From Pseudomonadota bacterium (GTDB taxonomy: Bacteria; Pseudomonadota; Gammaproteobacteria; Enterobacterales; Enterobacteriaceae), in assembly GCA_018261615.1 (NCBI GenBank), contig JAGTSE010000010.1, positions 1-64,000 of the forward strand: a stretch of DNA of 64,000 bases. Direction: 5' to 3'. The first letter of the stretch is position 1, and the number at the start of each line of letters is the position of its first letter. The position numbers and the translations under genes are program-made. Positions 23,931 through 33,955 of this stretch are shown piece after piece. Below the pieces are notes generated by a model. That model was given only the letters and a program-made list of their open reading frames with translations. It did not search any database and was not told where the DNA came from.

Positions 23931-24896
23931 ATGCGCAACGTTAAAGTTTATGAGGAAACCTGGCCGCTGCACACTCCGTTCGTGATCTCGCGCGGCGCCC
24001 GCAGCGAAGCGCGCGTGGTGGTGGTTGAACTGGAAGAAGATGGCATTAAAGCCTCGGGTGAATGTACGCCGTATCCGCGTTACGGTGAGAGCGAAGCGTC
24101 AGTCATGGCGCAGATACTGACCATTGTGCCGCAACTGGAAAACCGACTCAGCCGCGAGGAGCTGCAAACGCTCTTGCCGCCCGGCGCTGCGCGGAACGCC
24201 GTGGATTCTGCGCTCTGGGATCTGGCAGCGCGCAAAGTGAACCAGACTCTGACACACTATGCAGGCGTTACATTGCCGCAAATCATCACCACGGCGCAGA
24301 CTGTGGTGATCGGTACACCGGATCAGATGGCGGCCAGCGCGGCGGCGCTCAGCGAGAAGGGCGCTCAGTTGCTGAAAGTGAAGCTTGACGATCACTTGAT
24401 CAGTGAGCGGCTGGTGGCGATCCGTGCCGGCGCGCCCGCTGCGACACTGATTGTCGATGCCAACGAGTCGTGGCATGCCGAAGGCCTCGCTGCGCGCTGT
24501 CAACTGCTGGCGGATTTAGGCGTGGCGATGCTGGAGCAACCGCTTCCGGCCGGGGACGACGAGATGCTGGCCAACTTTATCCACCCGTTACCCATTTGCG
24601 CTGATGAGAGTTGCCATACGCGGGAAAGTCTGGCGTCATTGCATGGGCGTTATGAGATGATCAACATCAAGCTGGATAAAACCGGCGGTCTGACGGAAGC
24701 ACTGGCACTGGCCGACGAGGCTGCAAAGCAGGGTTTTGCGCTAATGTTGGGCTGCATGATCTGCACGTCTCGCGCCATCAGCGCGGCATTACCGCTGGCA
24801 AACCGTGTGCGCTTCGCCGATCTGGATGGCCCGACGTGGCTAGCGGTGGACGTCGAACCGGCGCTGCACTTTACCACCGGCACGCTTCATCTTTGA
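23931..24896 (+). CDS. ycjG: L-Ala-D/L-Glu epimerase (enolase superfamily)
   Basis: Enolase superfamily, KxK (LKVKL) and DANES motifs; synteny with mpaA. Confidence 0.93.
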   Translation: MRNVKVYEETWPLHTPFVISRGARSEARVVVVELEEDGIKASGECTPYPRYGESEASVMAQILTIVPQLENRLSREELQTLLPPGAARNAVDSALWDLAARKVNQTLTHYAGVTLPQIITTAQTVVIGTPDQMAASAAALSEKGAQLLKVKLDDHLISERLVAIRAGAPAATLIVDANESWHAEGLAARCQLLADLGVAMLEQPLPAGDDEMLANFIHPLPICADESCHTRESLASLHGRYEMINIKLDKTGGLTEALALADEAAKQGFALMLGCMICTSRAISAALPLANRVRFADLDGPTWLAVDVEPALHFTTGTLHL

Positions 24897-25600
24897 GGAT
24901 CCCAGTGTAGTAACTCTGTCACCGTCGCGAGGTATTTTTCGCTCGCTTCGTCGGCGGAGATCGGCGGAAACTCAACGGTGATGCAGTGCAGATCGATATC
25001 CGCGCACCAGCTGCCAAAAGAGCCGGGCGTTTCGTAACCAACACTGGTGACCAGCGGCAGAGATAACGCGCTGGACAACCAGTGGCCAAGCACACTTTCC
25101 TGCGGATCTTCCACACATGCCAGCGGATCATGGAACGTCACGACCCATGCCGGGTGGATGCGATGAATCAACTGGCACAATGCCTGCGTTTCCGGTTCTG
25201 AACCGGGCGCGTCACCGGTCAGTAGTAGCACATCCCGTTCATCGGCGGCGCTGTTCCAGCGATAAACCGTTTCACCTGCTTTCCAGTTGGCAGCGGGAAA
25301 ATTCCGGTTGAGATCGACGCCATTGGCGTTTGCTCGCAGGCCAAGCTGGCAACCGTCCGGATTGACCGCCAGGAGCACATGATGATGGCGCAGATCAGGC
25401 TTCAGCGTGCGCAGGGCGCAGGAAAGCGTGACGACCGAGGAGTTTTCGTCACCGTGCGTCCCGGCGATGATCAAACCGCTTTCGCGCGTGGCGACTGGCG
25501 CCGGGAACCAGATCAACGGCGCGCCCAGTAGTGAGCGGCCAAACTCTTCGCTTCCGGGGGCAAAACGGCCCCGCAGCGGACGTGGACGTGTGACAGGCAT
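24887..25600 (-). CDS. mpaA: Murein tripeptide amidase A
   Basis: M14-like HGDEN motif; start trimmed to MPVTRPRPLRGRF. Confidence 0.92.
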   Translation of the reverse strand: MPVTRPRPLRGRFAPGSEEFGRSLLGAPLIWFPAPVATRESGLIIAGTHGDENSSVVTLSCALRTLKPDLRHHHVLLAVNPDGCQLGLRANANGVDLNRNFPAANWKAGETVYRWNSAADERDVLLLTGDAPGSEPETQALCQLIHRIHPAWVVTFHDPLACVEDPQESVLGHWLSSALSLPLVTSVGYETPGSFGSWCADIDLHCITVEFPPISADEASEKYLATVTELLHWDPQR

Positions 25601-25789
25601 AAGCTTCCTCTGTTCTGGTGTTTGCTTACAGCAAGTGTTGAGCAAAAATCGGTGTGACGCAAATCTTGCCACGGCGGTTAAATTACTGTCCATCATCAAT
25701 TTTTTGACTGACCGGGTTTGCATTCCGCTATGTTAAAACAAATAATTACACTTCTATTGCCAGGAAATGACATATCAAAAGGGGATCCT

Positions 25790-27406
25790 ATGACGCATCG
25801 AGTTTCCACGCTGTGCTGCGCGCTCTGGCTGTGCGGTTTTTCTTCTGTATCGTTTGCTGCTGACGTTCCTCCAGGCACGCAACTGGCGGCAACGCAGGAA
25901 GTTGTGCGCCATCTGAAAGACGAACCTGCCTCGCTGGATCCCGCGAAAGCCGTTGGATTGCCGGAAATTCAGGTGCTGCGCGACCTGTTCGAAGGGCTGG
26001 TGAATCAGGACGAGAAGGGCAACATTATTCCCGGCGCAGCCAGCAAATGGCAGAGCAATGATAACCGCATCTGGATTTTTACTCTGCGCGACAATGTCCG
26101 CTGGTCTGATGGCTCACCGGTAACCGCAGAAGATTTCGTTTATAGCTGGCAGCGTCTGGTAGATCCGAAAACGACCTCACCTTTTGCCAGCTTTGCGGCT
26201 CTGGCGGGTCTGGCCAATGCGCAGGAGATTATCGAGGGTAAAGCGACGCCGGATAAGCTCGGCATCAGCGCGGTGGATGCGCGCACATTGCGGGTGCAAC
26301 TTTCCCGCTCCGTACCGTGGTTCCCCAGCCTTGCGGCCAGTTTCGCGCTTTATCCGGTGCAAAAAGCGAACGTTGAGAGCGGCGCAGAATGGACGCGTCC
26401 AGGTCATCTTGTCGGTAACGGCGCGTTTGTACTGAGCGATCGTGTGGTGAATGAAAAGTTGGTGCTCAGTCGCAACAAGCACTACTGGGATAACGGCAAA
26501 ACCGTGATCGATAAGGTGACGTTTACGCCCATCAACCAGGAATCTGCTGCCACCAAACGTTATCTGGCGGATGGTGTCGACATTACCGAATCTTTCCCGA
26601 AAAACCTCTACCAGAAATTGTTGAAAGATATCCCGGGGCAGGTCTACACGCCGCCGCAATTGGGCACTTATTACTACGCATTTAATACGCAAAAAGGCCC
26701 AACGTCCGATCCCCGCGTGCGCCTGGCGCTGAGTATGACCATCGATCGTCGGGTGATTGCGCAAAAAGTGCTGGGTACCGGCGAGAAACCCGCATGGCGT
26801 TTAACGCCGGATGTGACCGCAGGTTTCACCCCGGAACGTTCACCGTTTGAATCGATGAGTCAGGCAGAGCTGAACGCGCAGGCGAAAACGCTGTTGCAGG
26901 CGGCAGGTTATGGCCCGCAGCGGCCGCTTAAACTCCGGTTGCTGTATAACAGCTCGGAAAATCACCAGAAGATTGCTATCGCGGTGGCTTCAATGTGGCG
27001 ACAGAGTCTTGGCGCGGATGTGACGCTGCAAAACCAGGAGTGGAAAACCTATGTCGACAGCCGTAACAGCGGCAATTTTGATGTGATCCGCGCGTCATGG
27101 GTGGGGGATTACAACGAACCATCCACGTTCCTGTCGATACTGACGTCGGGAAGCAGCAGTAATATTTCTCGCTTCAATGATGAACGCTATGACAAAGTGA
27201 TTGCACAGGCGGCGCAGGAAACCAGCCCTAACGCGCGTAATAAGGATTACAACGCGGCAGAACATCTCATTGCGGTAAAAGCGCCAATTGCGCCGATTTA
27301 TCAGTACACCAATGGGCGCTTGATTAAGCCCTGGCTGAAGGGATACCCGATTAACAACCCGGAAGATGTAGCATACAGCCGCACGTTATACATTATTAAG
27401 CATTAA
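25790..27406 (+). CDS. mppA: Murein tripeptide-binding protein (oligopeptide SBP)
   Basis: SBP_bac_5 with signal peptide (MTHRVSTLCCALWLCGFSSVSFAADV); synteny with mpaA. Confidence 0.93.
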   Translation: MTHRVSTLCCALWLCGFSSVSFAADVPPGTQLAATQEVVRHLKDEPASLDPAKAVGLPEIQVLRDLFEGLVNQDEKGNIIPGAASKWQSNDNRIWIFTLRDNVRWSDGSPVTAEDFVYSWQRLVDPKTTSPFASFAALAGLANAQEIIEGKATPDKLGISAVDARTLRVQLSRSVPWFPSLAASFALYPVQKANVESGAEWTRPGHLVGNGAFVLSDRVVNEKLVLSRNKHYWDNGKTVIDKVTFTPINQESAATKRYLADGVDITESFPKNLYQKLLKDIPGQVYTPPQLGTYYYAFNTQKGPTSDPRVRLALSMTIDRRVIAQKVLGTGEKPAWRLTPDVTAGFTPERSPFESMSQAELNAQAKTLLQAAGYGPQRPLKLRLLYNSSENHQKIAIAVASMWRQSLGADVTLQNQEWKTYVDSRNSGNFDVIRASWVGDYNEPSTFLSILTSGSSSNISRFNDERYDKVIAQAAQETSPNARNKDYNAAEHLIAVKAPIAPIYQYTNGRLIKPWLKGYPINNPEDVAYSRTLYIIKH

Positions 27407-27411
27407 TAAAA

Positions 27412-27447
27412 AAATCCCCTTACATCACGGGAAGTAAGGGGAAACTC
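27412..27447 (+). terminator. Terminator-like hairpin after mppA
   Basis: TCCCCTTAC...GTAAGGGGA inverted repeat. Confidence 0.5.
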
Positions 27448-27826
27448 ATTGATTACGGAATGATCCCTGTCTTAGCAGGAATGTTAAAAATTTTACTTAA
27501 GGAATGTGAAGGGACTATGAAGGAAATGTGGAGCATCACGGAAATGTGAATGACCGTTCTCGAGCAGTGACAAAAAAAGTCCGCTACATTGAGTGGGTGA
27601 AAAAGACTGGAAGCAATGTGAGCAATGTTGTACTGAATACCTGATGGTTTGACCCAATCACTCAATCTTGAGAAAGAAAATCTTTATCGTTTGCGGGTGT
27701 GGCTTTTTTATGGTTGTCCAGAGCGGCATTTTTTGCGAGTAAACCCAGTCCTTTTACAATTGTGGTCAAAAAACAGACAGCGTTCGGTGGTATAATAACT
27801 GGGTGTTTACTACCACAGAGGACATT

Positions 27827-28015
27827 ATGGAGACTGAATTAGACCCAACCCAACTGGCTATCGAATATCTGCGTCGTGATCGCAGCGCGATGACACCGGC
27901 CGAGTACCTTAAAAAACTCAAACGACTCCGGCTGGAGTTTGCGGATCTGCTGGCGCTTTCGCATACAGAATTGAAAGAAGAGATCTATTTTGCCTGGCGG
28001 TTGGGCATTCATTAA
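27827..28015 (+). CDS. Conserved small enterobacterial protein (METELDPTQLAIEYLRRD...)
   Basis: 62 aa ORF, ATG after GAGGACATT; followed by strong terminator. Confidence 0.7.
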   Translation: METELDPTQLAIEYLRRDRSAMTPAEYLKKLKRLRLEFADLLALSHTELKEEIYFAWRLGIH

Positions 28016-28032
28016 TGCCGTAATAACGACAC

Positions 28033-28060
28033 AGCGCCCAAAAGAGGGCGCTTTTTTTTT
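28033..28060 (+). terminator. Rho-independent terminator
   Basis: AGCGCCC-AAAA-GAGGGCGCT followed by T9. Confidence 0.8.
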
Positions 28061-28068
28061 GCCTCCGT

Positions 28069-29292
28069 TCAGGCGGCTTGCACCCGGTTACGGCCGTTAT
28101 TTTTTGCGCGATAAAGCGCCTCATCAACGCGACGGAAAAGGGTATCGAGGCTTTCATTTTGCAAATGGTGCGCGACACCAATACTGACAGTGATGCCAGG
28201 CAGACCGGGCATGGCGATATTCGCTATTGCCATGCGGATGGCTTCCGCCTTGTCCAGAGCGGCATCCAGGCGGGTATCCGGCAACAACAGTAAAAACTCT
28301 TCTCCGCCCCAGCGAAAGACATAATCACCACTATGGACGCTGGCTTCCAGCGTGTGTGCAAGTTCGACCAGCACTTCGTCCCCGCGCTGATGACCGAATT
28401 GATCGTTAATATGTTTGAAGTGATCCGCATCGACCAGCATGACGCAAAAATCGAGCACGGTTGGCAGAACATATTCTGCCAGGTGATAAAACTGGCGGCG
28501 ATTCAAAAGCCCTGTGAGGGCATCGCGGTGCGCAGCGTATTCCAGCTCCTGCTCAAGCCGCTTCTGTTCGGTAATATCATGAATAATGCATAACATCAGC
28601 CGCTTGCCGTATATCTCAACTGGCCCGGAGTAGGTTTGCACATGCCGCGTTGAGCCATCAGCTAACTGGTGAATAAAATTGAGCGGCTTATGCCCACCGG
28701 GCAGATTGGCGATTTCTGACATTACCGGCAAGATGTTACGCCCCATGGTGTTAATTTCCCATGTGTGCTTCTGGCACATTTCTTCATGATCGTAACCATA
28801 AAAGCGCAGAGCAGCGAGATTGACATCCACGATCAGGCCATCTCGGGCGGGATCGATAAGCAGCATTGGGGCTGATGTTGTATAGAAAAAACGGGCGTAA
28901 AAGCCTTGCTTGCGCGACCGGTAAATGGAGGAATGACTGGCTTTGAGCGCGGCGGCAGCGGTGCCAGCGGAAATGCCTTCGAAAATGAGCACTTCGCCGA
29001 TAGTTTCAAGCTCGCGCAGTATGGCGCGGCAACTGATCGTACTCTCTCCACCGAAAGGGCAAATACTCCAGATTTCGACTACATCTTCGTGATTTTGCAG
29101 CCGGGGTAAATACATCGAGAGGCTTTTCTGCGCAACGGCAGAAAAGAGTCCACTGCGCATTTCACGCAATGAACGACCCGCAGCCAGCTTCTGCGCCTGT
29201 GTGTTAGAAAATAGCAATGTTTCCGTGTCAGGGGAGACCACCCAAACCGGCGTGGTGAGGACATTCAGCGCATCAAGGTTATATTTAAGCAT
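28069..29292 (-). CDS. dgcM: PAS-GGDEF diguanylate cyclase DgcM
   Basis: FRWGGEEF active site; KQGFYARFF...SAPMLLIDPARDG...FYGYDHEEMCQKHTWEIN resembles DgcM/YdaM; next to zntB. Confidence 0.9.
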   Translation of the reverse strand: MLKYNLDALNVLTTPVWVVSPDTETLLFSNTQAQKLAAGRSLREMRSGLFSAVAQKSLSMYLPRLQNHEDVVEIWSICPFGGESTISCRAILRELETIGEVLIFEGISAGTAAAALKASHSSIYRSRKQGFYARFFYTTSAPMLLIDPARDGLIVDVNLAALRFYGYDHEEMCQKHTWEINTMGRNILPVMSEIANLPGGHKPLNFIHQLADGSTRHVQTYSGPVEIYGKRLMLCIIHDITEQKRLEQELEYAAHRDALTGLLNRRQFYHLAEYVLPTVLDFCVMLVDADHFKHINDQFGHQRGDEVLVELAHTLEASVHSGDYVFRWGGEEFLLLLPDTRLDAALDKAEAIRMAIANIAMPGLPGITVSIGVAHHLQNESLDTLFRRVDEALYRAKNNGRNRVQAA

Positions 29293-29412
29293 AGCTACTC
29301 CACTTATCGCGCAGGTTGCAATGTCGCCGCTCACCAAACGTTGCGGCAATTTGCTAACTTTATTGCAACCCACCTGAAATGTAGAGTCTTACGCAGGTTT
29401 TTTTGTAACGGC

Positions 29413-29690
29413 TCTGAACATTCCAGTGACAAAGTAAAGGATTATGTTTAATCAACGCTGGAATCTTCTCGACCGGTTGTGGACGGGTAAACAGAAAGCT
29501 CTGTAAAAAAGCACAGACCATATTGGTGAGCAGTTGCCGTTTCGATTCCTTCGGCGACCACACGCATATTCATCGAGTGGGCAATGTCTATTATTGTCGA
29601 GACAATTCCACGTTGCGGCTATTTTCGCGAATATCTTTCACAAAACTTTTATCAATATCGCTGCCGTGGACGAGAGTGGCGAAAATAGCC
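29413..29690 (-). pseudogene. Decayed C-terminal part of an EAL-domain (c-di-GMP phosphodiesterase-type) gene
   Basis: Minus-strand frames give ...DIDKSFVKDIRENSRNVELSRQ (frameshift) IIDIAHSMNMRVVAEGIET (frameshift) ..FLQSFLFTRPQPVEKIPALI: an EAL C-terminus split over frames. Confidence 0.75.
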
Positions 29691-29975
29691 TTGCTCAACG
29701 CTGAAGCGGCGAAAAATATCAAATCCCTGATTGCCGAAACGACAGATAACGTGACACAGGGCAACCTCACCATGGTTAATGAACTTGCGGGTTCCTCTGA
29801 CGTGCTGAAACCCCGGGTCGAGGAATTACAAAAACGGACCGGTAAATTCCGTCTGATCGAGGGCACTCCGGCAGCGCGCGTGGCAGAAGAGGCCGCGTTG
29901 CGACCGGAAAAACAACGCCAGCGCGTCAAAACGTCGGTTTTACGTGATCAGGAAAATTACTGGTACTCCTTCTGA
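29686..29975 (+). pseudogene. Decayed C-terminal part of a methyl-accepting chemotaxis protein-like gene
   Basis: ALLNAEAAKNIKSLIAETTDNVTQGNLTMVNELA...RVEELQKRTGKFRL resembles a shortened MCP signalling domain end. Confidence 0.5.
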
Positions 29976-30121
29976 AAATATCCGCACTGAACAACAAGGC
30001 CCAAGGAAGCGGTTTTTTATTTGCAGTTTGCATGAATTTGTTAACAAATTCAGCGTGATGATTGCTTAAGATTTTCATCCGGCTAGACTGACAGCAATAC
30101 CTTGCTGATTTTGGAGGCGCT

Positions 30122-31105
30122 GTGGAAGCATTAAAAGGCTCCGGGGTGAATGTCCCGGATGCGGTTTTTGCGTGGTGGCTGGATGGAAAAGGCGGCGTTA
30201 AGCCGCTCGAAGATGATGACATTATTACTGAGCAGACGCCGTGCTGGGTGCATCTGAATTACACCAATCAGGAGAGCGCGCAGTGGCTGGCCTCAACGCC
30301 GTTGCTGCCGAACAGCGCCCGTGATGCTCTTTCCGGTGAAAGTACGCGTCCGCGTGTCAACCGGTTGGGTGAGGGGACACTAATTACGCTGCGCTGCATT
30401 AACGGTAGCACCGATGAACGCCCCGACCAGCTAGTGGCCATGCGGTTATACATGGATTCACGGATGATTGTCTCCACGCGTCAGCGTAAGGTGATGGCGC
30501 TGGATGATGTGGTCAGGGATCTGGAGGAGGGCTCAGGTCCGACGGATAGCGGAGCCTGGCTGGTGGATGTTTGCGATGCGTTGACCGATCACGCCAGCGA
30601 ATTTATTGAATCATTGCACGACCGGATTATCGATCTGGAAGATAACCTGCTCGAGCAGCAAATTCCGCCGCGGGGAATTCTGGCGTTGCTGCGCAAACAG
30701 TTAATTGTTATGCGCCGTTATATGGCGCCGCAGCGGGATGTCTTTTCCCGGCTGGCCAGCGAACGACTGGCGTGGATGAGTGACGATCAGCGCCGTCGGA
30801 TGCAGGATATTGCCGATCGCCTCGGGCGCGGCCTGGATGAGATCGATGCCTGTATAGCACGTACGGCAGTGATGACGGATGAGATTACGCAGGTGATGCA
30901 GGAGTCGCTGATGAGGCGCACTTATACTATGTCATTGATGGCAATGGTTTTTCTGCCGAGTACCTTTCTTACCGGCCTGTTTGGCGTCAATCTGGGCGGC
31001 ATTCCAGGAGGAGGCTGGCAATTCGGTTTCTGGATCTTCTGCATGATGTTGGTGGTGCTGATCGGTGGTGTTACTTGGTGGTTGCACCGTAGTAACTGGC
31101 TGTAA
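30122..31105 (+). CDS. zntB: Zinc transporter ZntB (CorA family)
   Basis: C-terminal TM pair with [16 protein letters not shown] (GxN motif); synteny. Confidence 0.95.
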   Translation: MEALKGSGVNVPDAVFAWWLDGKGGVKPLEDDDIITEQTPCWVHLNYTNQESAQWLASTPLLPNSARDALSGESTRPRVNRLGEGTLITLRCINGSTDERPDQLVAMRLYMDSRMIVSTRQRKVMALDDVVRDLEEGSGPTDSGAWLVDVCDALTDHASEFIESLHDRIIDLEDNLLEQQIPPRGILALLRKQLIVMRRYMAPQRDVFSRLASERLAWMSDDQRRRMQDIADRLGRGLDEIDACIARTAVMTDEITQVMQESLMRRTYTMSLMAMVFLPSTFLTGLFGVNLGGIPGGGWQFGFWIFCMMLVVLIGGVTWWLHRSNWL

Positions 31106-31151
31106 AATTTCACTTTTTTAACATTTTTTGAACATAAAAACGCCAAATAAT

Positions 31152-31165
31152 TTGAGCGAGGTCAA
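31152..31165 (+). promoter_or_regulatory. FNR-box upstream of fnrS
   Basis: TTGAGCGAGGTCAA (consensus TTGATNNNNATCAA), about 42 nt upstream of the sRNA start. Confidence 0.7.
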
Positions 31166-31200
31166 TAAACATAATACCTATTCAGGGCAATATTTCTCCC

Positions 31201-31321
31201 GCAGGTGAATGCAACGTCAAGCGATGGGCGTTGCGCTCCATATTGTCTTACTTCCTTTTTTGAATTACTGCATAGCACAATTGATTCGTACGACGCCGAC
31301 TTAATGAGTCGGCTTTTTTTT
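31201..31321 (+). ncRNA. fnrS: FnrS small RNA
   Basis: GCAGGTGAATGCAACGTCAAGCGATGGGCGTTGCGCTCCATATTGTCTTACTTCC... with terminator GCCGACTtaatgAGTCGGC-T9; zntB-dbpA location. Confidence 0.93.
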
Positions 31322-31379
31322 TGCCTCTTTTTTACCTGCGTCTACCCTTAACAAGGTATCTCACGTAAAGGAGGCGATG

Positions 31380-31532
31380 ATGAATACAGGTAATTTCTCA
31401 CATCTCAGCGATCCGATTCCGATTCCCGAGCCCATTCCACATCCGCAACCGATGCCGGACCCACCGCCGGATGAAGAACCCATTAAGATGTCGCGTAAAC
31501 AGGGCAGATCTGAGAGGATACGCGCCTGCTGA
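31380..31532 (+). CDS. Small proline-rich protein (50 aa)
   Basis: MNTGNFSHLSDPIPIPEPIPHPQPMPDPPPDEEPIKMSRKQGRSERIRAC; AAAGGAGG RBS; not in the ORF track because it is short. Confidence 0.5.
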   Translation: MNTGNFSHLSDPIPIPEPIPHPQPMPDPPPDEEPIKMSRKQGRSERIRAC

Positions 31533-31561
31533 TCTCAGCCCTTTTATCGCGAGACTTTATT

Positions 31562-32932
31562 GTGACCGCTTTTTCAACCTTAAATGCTTTGCCCGCTGCC
31601 CAGATCGAGAATCTTAACGATCTGGGCTATCTCTCAATGACTCCCGTCCAGGCCGCTGCGCTGCCTGCCATTCTCGCCGGAAAAGATGTCCGCGTGCAGG
31701 CAAAAACAGGCAGTGGTAAAACAGCGGCGTTTGGCCTGGGCTTATTGCAACATATTGATGCAAGCCGTTTTCAGACGCAGTCTCTTATTTTATGCCCGAC
31801 GCGTGAACTGGCCGATCAGGTTGCCAGCGAGTTACGTCGTCTGGCGCGCTATATGCCCAATATCAAAGTACTGACTCTTTGCGGCGGCCAGCCTTTTGGC
31901 GCGCAGCGCGATTCATTACAGCATGCGCCGCATATTATTGTTGCCACGCCGGGGCGTTTGCTCGATCACCTGCAAAAAAACACCGTCACCCTGGATAGTC
32001 TGCAAACGCTGGTTATGGATGAAGCCGATCGTATGCTCGATATGGGCTTCAGCGAGGCGATTGATGATGTTATCCGTTTTGCTCCGGCCTCACGGCAGAC
32101 CCTGCTGTTTTCAGCAACCTGGCCGGAAGCGATTGCCGCCATTAGCGGCCGTGTTCAGCGCGACCCGGAAACCATTGAAATCGATAGCGTCGATGCGCTG
32201 CCCGCTATTGAACAGCAGTTCTTTGAGGTTTCCCGTCAGGGCAAAGCCGCGCTGTTGCAAAAGCTCTTAAGCGAGCACCGTCCTGCTTCTTGCGTGGTGT
32301 TCTGTAATACCAAAAAAGATTGTCAGGAAGTATGCGATGCGCTAAACGCCGCAGGGCAGGACGCACTGGCACTACATGGCGATCTGGAACAGCGCGACCG
32401 CGATCAAACGCTGGTGCGTTTTGCCAACGGTAGCGCGCGCGTGCTGGTGGCGACTGATGTCGCTGCGCGCGGTCTCGATATTAAATCACTGGAACTGGTG
32501 GTGAACTACGAGCTGGCATGGGATCCGGAAGTACACGTACACCGTATCGGACGCACTGCGCGCGCGGGTAATAGCGGTCTGGCAATCAGCTTCTGTGCGC
32601 CGGAAGAGGCACAGCGCGCCAATATTCTTGCGGAAATGCTGCAACTGAAGCTGAACTGGTGTAACGCACCGGCTAACGTCAAAGTGGTGCCGCTGGAAGC
32701 GGAAATGGCCACGCTGTGCATCGATGGTGGTAAAAAAGCCAAAATGCGTCCCGGCGATGTGCTGGGGGCGCTGACCGGAGATATGGGGCTGGATGGCTCG
32801 GACATAGGTAAAATCACCGTCCATCCGGCGCATGTGTATGTGGCTGTTCGTCAGAGCGTGGCGCGTCAGGCGTGGAAGCAGTTACAGAACGGGAAGATTA
32901 AAGGCAAAAGCTGCCGCGTCAGGTTGTTGTAA
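31562..32932 (+). CDS. dbpA: ATP-dependent RNA helicase DbpA
   Basis: DEAD-box motifs (AKTGSGKT, MDEADRMLDMGF, HRIGRTARAG); C-terminal 23S rRNA-binding domain. Confidence 0.96.
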   Translation: MTAFSTLNALPAAQIENLNDLGYLSMTPVQAAALPAILAGKDVRVQAKTGSGKTAAFGLGLLQHIDASRFQTQSLILCPTRELADQVASELRRLARYMPNIKVLTLCGGQPFGAQRDSLQHAPHIIVATPGRLLDHLQKNTVTLDSLQTLVMDEADRMLDMGFSEAIDDVIRFAPASRQTLLFSATWPEAIAAISGRVQRDPETIEIDSVDALPAIEQQFFEVSRQGKAALLQKLLSEHRPASCVVFCNTKKDCQEVCDALNAAGQDALALHGDLEQRDRDQTLVRFANGSARVLVATDVAARGLDIKSLELVVNYELAWDPEVHVHRIGRTARAGNSGLAISFCAPEEAQRANILAEMLQLKLNWCNAPANVKVVPLEAEMATLCIDGGKKAKMRPGDVLGALTGDMGLDGSDIGKITVHPAHVYVAVRQSVARQAWKQLQNGKIKGKSCRVRLL

Positions 32933-32968
32933 AAGCAGCCTCTCTGCACGCAGCAGAGAGGCTGTGAT

Positions 32969-33904
32969 TTATTTCACTTCAATGACATTAAGACGCAGTT
33001 CATCGAACTGCGCGTCATCTTCTTCCGGCTGCCAGCCAGTTGGCTGCAATGGGATCTCTTCGCGGTCAAACGCCAGATCGCCGCCGTTGACCACTTCTGA
33101 GCCATGTGTAATGCCTTTAAAATCAAAGAGATTGATATCGCTAAGATGCGACGGCACCACGTTTTGCATGGCACTGAACATGGTTTCGATGCGCCCTGGA
33201 TAACGTTTGTCCCAGTCACGTAGCATATCGGCAATAACCTGACGTTGCAGATTCGGTTGCGAACCACACAGGTTGCACGGAATGATCGGGAAACCTTTCG
33301 CTTGTGAAAAACGCTCAATATCTTTTTCACGGCAGTAAGCCAGCGGGCGGATCACTATATGTTTGCCGTCATCGCTCATCAGCTTCGGCGGCATGCCTTT
33401 CATTTTCCCGCCATAGAACATATTCAAAAACAGCGTTTGTAGAATGTCATCGCGATGGTGGCCAAGCGCAATCTTGGTCGCTCCCAGTTCGCTCGCCGTA
33501 CGATAGAGGATCCCGCGACGCAGGCGGGAACAGAGAGAACAGGTGGTTTTGCCTTCCGGGATCTTCTCTTTCACGATGCCGTAAGTGTTCTCTTCCACGA
33601 TTTTGTACTCAACGCCAAGCGAATCCAGATACTGCGGCAGAATATGTTCCGGGAAGCCCGGTTGTTTCTGGTCGAGGTTGACCGCCACCAGCGAAAAATT
33701 GACCGGTGCGCTCTGTTGCAAGTTGCGCAGAATTTCCAGCATCGTGTAGCTGTCTTTGCCGCCAGAAAGACAGACCATAATGCGGTCGCCTTCTTCAATC
33801 ATATTGAAATCGGCAATGGCTTCGCCGACGTTACGACGCAGACGTTTTTGTAGCTTGTTCAGGTTGTATATTTCTTTCTTTGTATTCTTTTGATTTTCTT
33901 GCAT
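32969..33904 (-). CDS. ttcA: tRNA 2-thiocytidine(32) synthetase
   Basis: SGGKDS PP-loop and CxxC motifs; adjacent to dbpA. Confidence 0.97.
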   Translation of the reverse strand: MQENQKNTKKEIYNLNKLQKRLRRNVGEAIADFNMIEEGDRIMVCLSGGKDSYTMLEILRNLQQSAPVNFSLVAVNLDQKQPGFPEHILPQYLDSLGVEYKIVEENTYGIVKEKIPEGKTTCSLCSRLRRGILYRTASELGATKIALGHHRDDILQTLFLNMFYGGKMKGMPPKLMSDDGKHIVIRPLAYCREKDIERFSQAKGFPIIPCNLCGSQPNLQRQVIADMLRDWDKRYPGRIETMFSAMQNVVPSHLSDINLFDFKGITHGSEVVNGGDLAFDREEIPLQPTGWQPEEDDAQFDELRLNVIEVK

Positions 33905-33955
33905 TATTTCAGTTCTCTGGTACTAAATGGGGCAAAATGGGGGCAAATCATGCAA

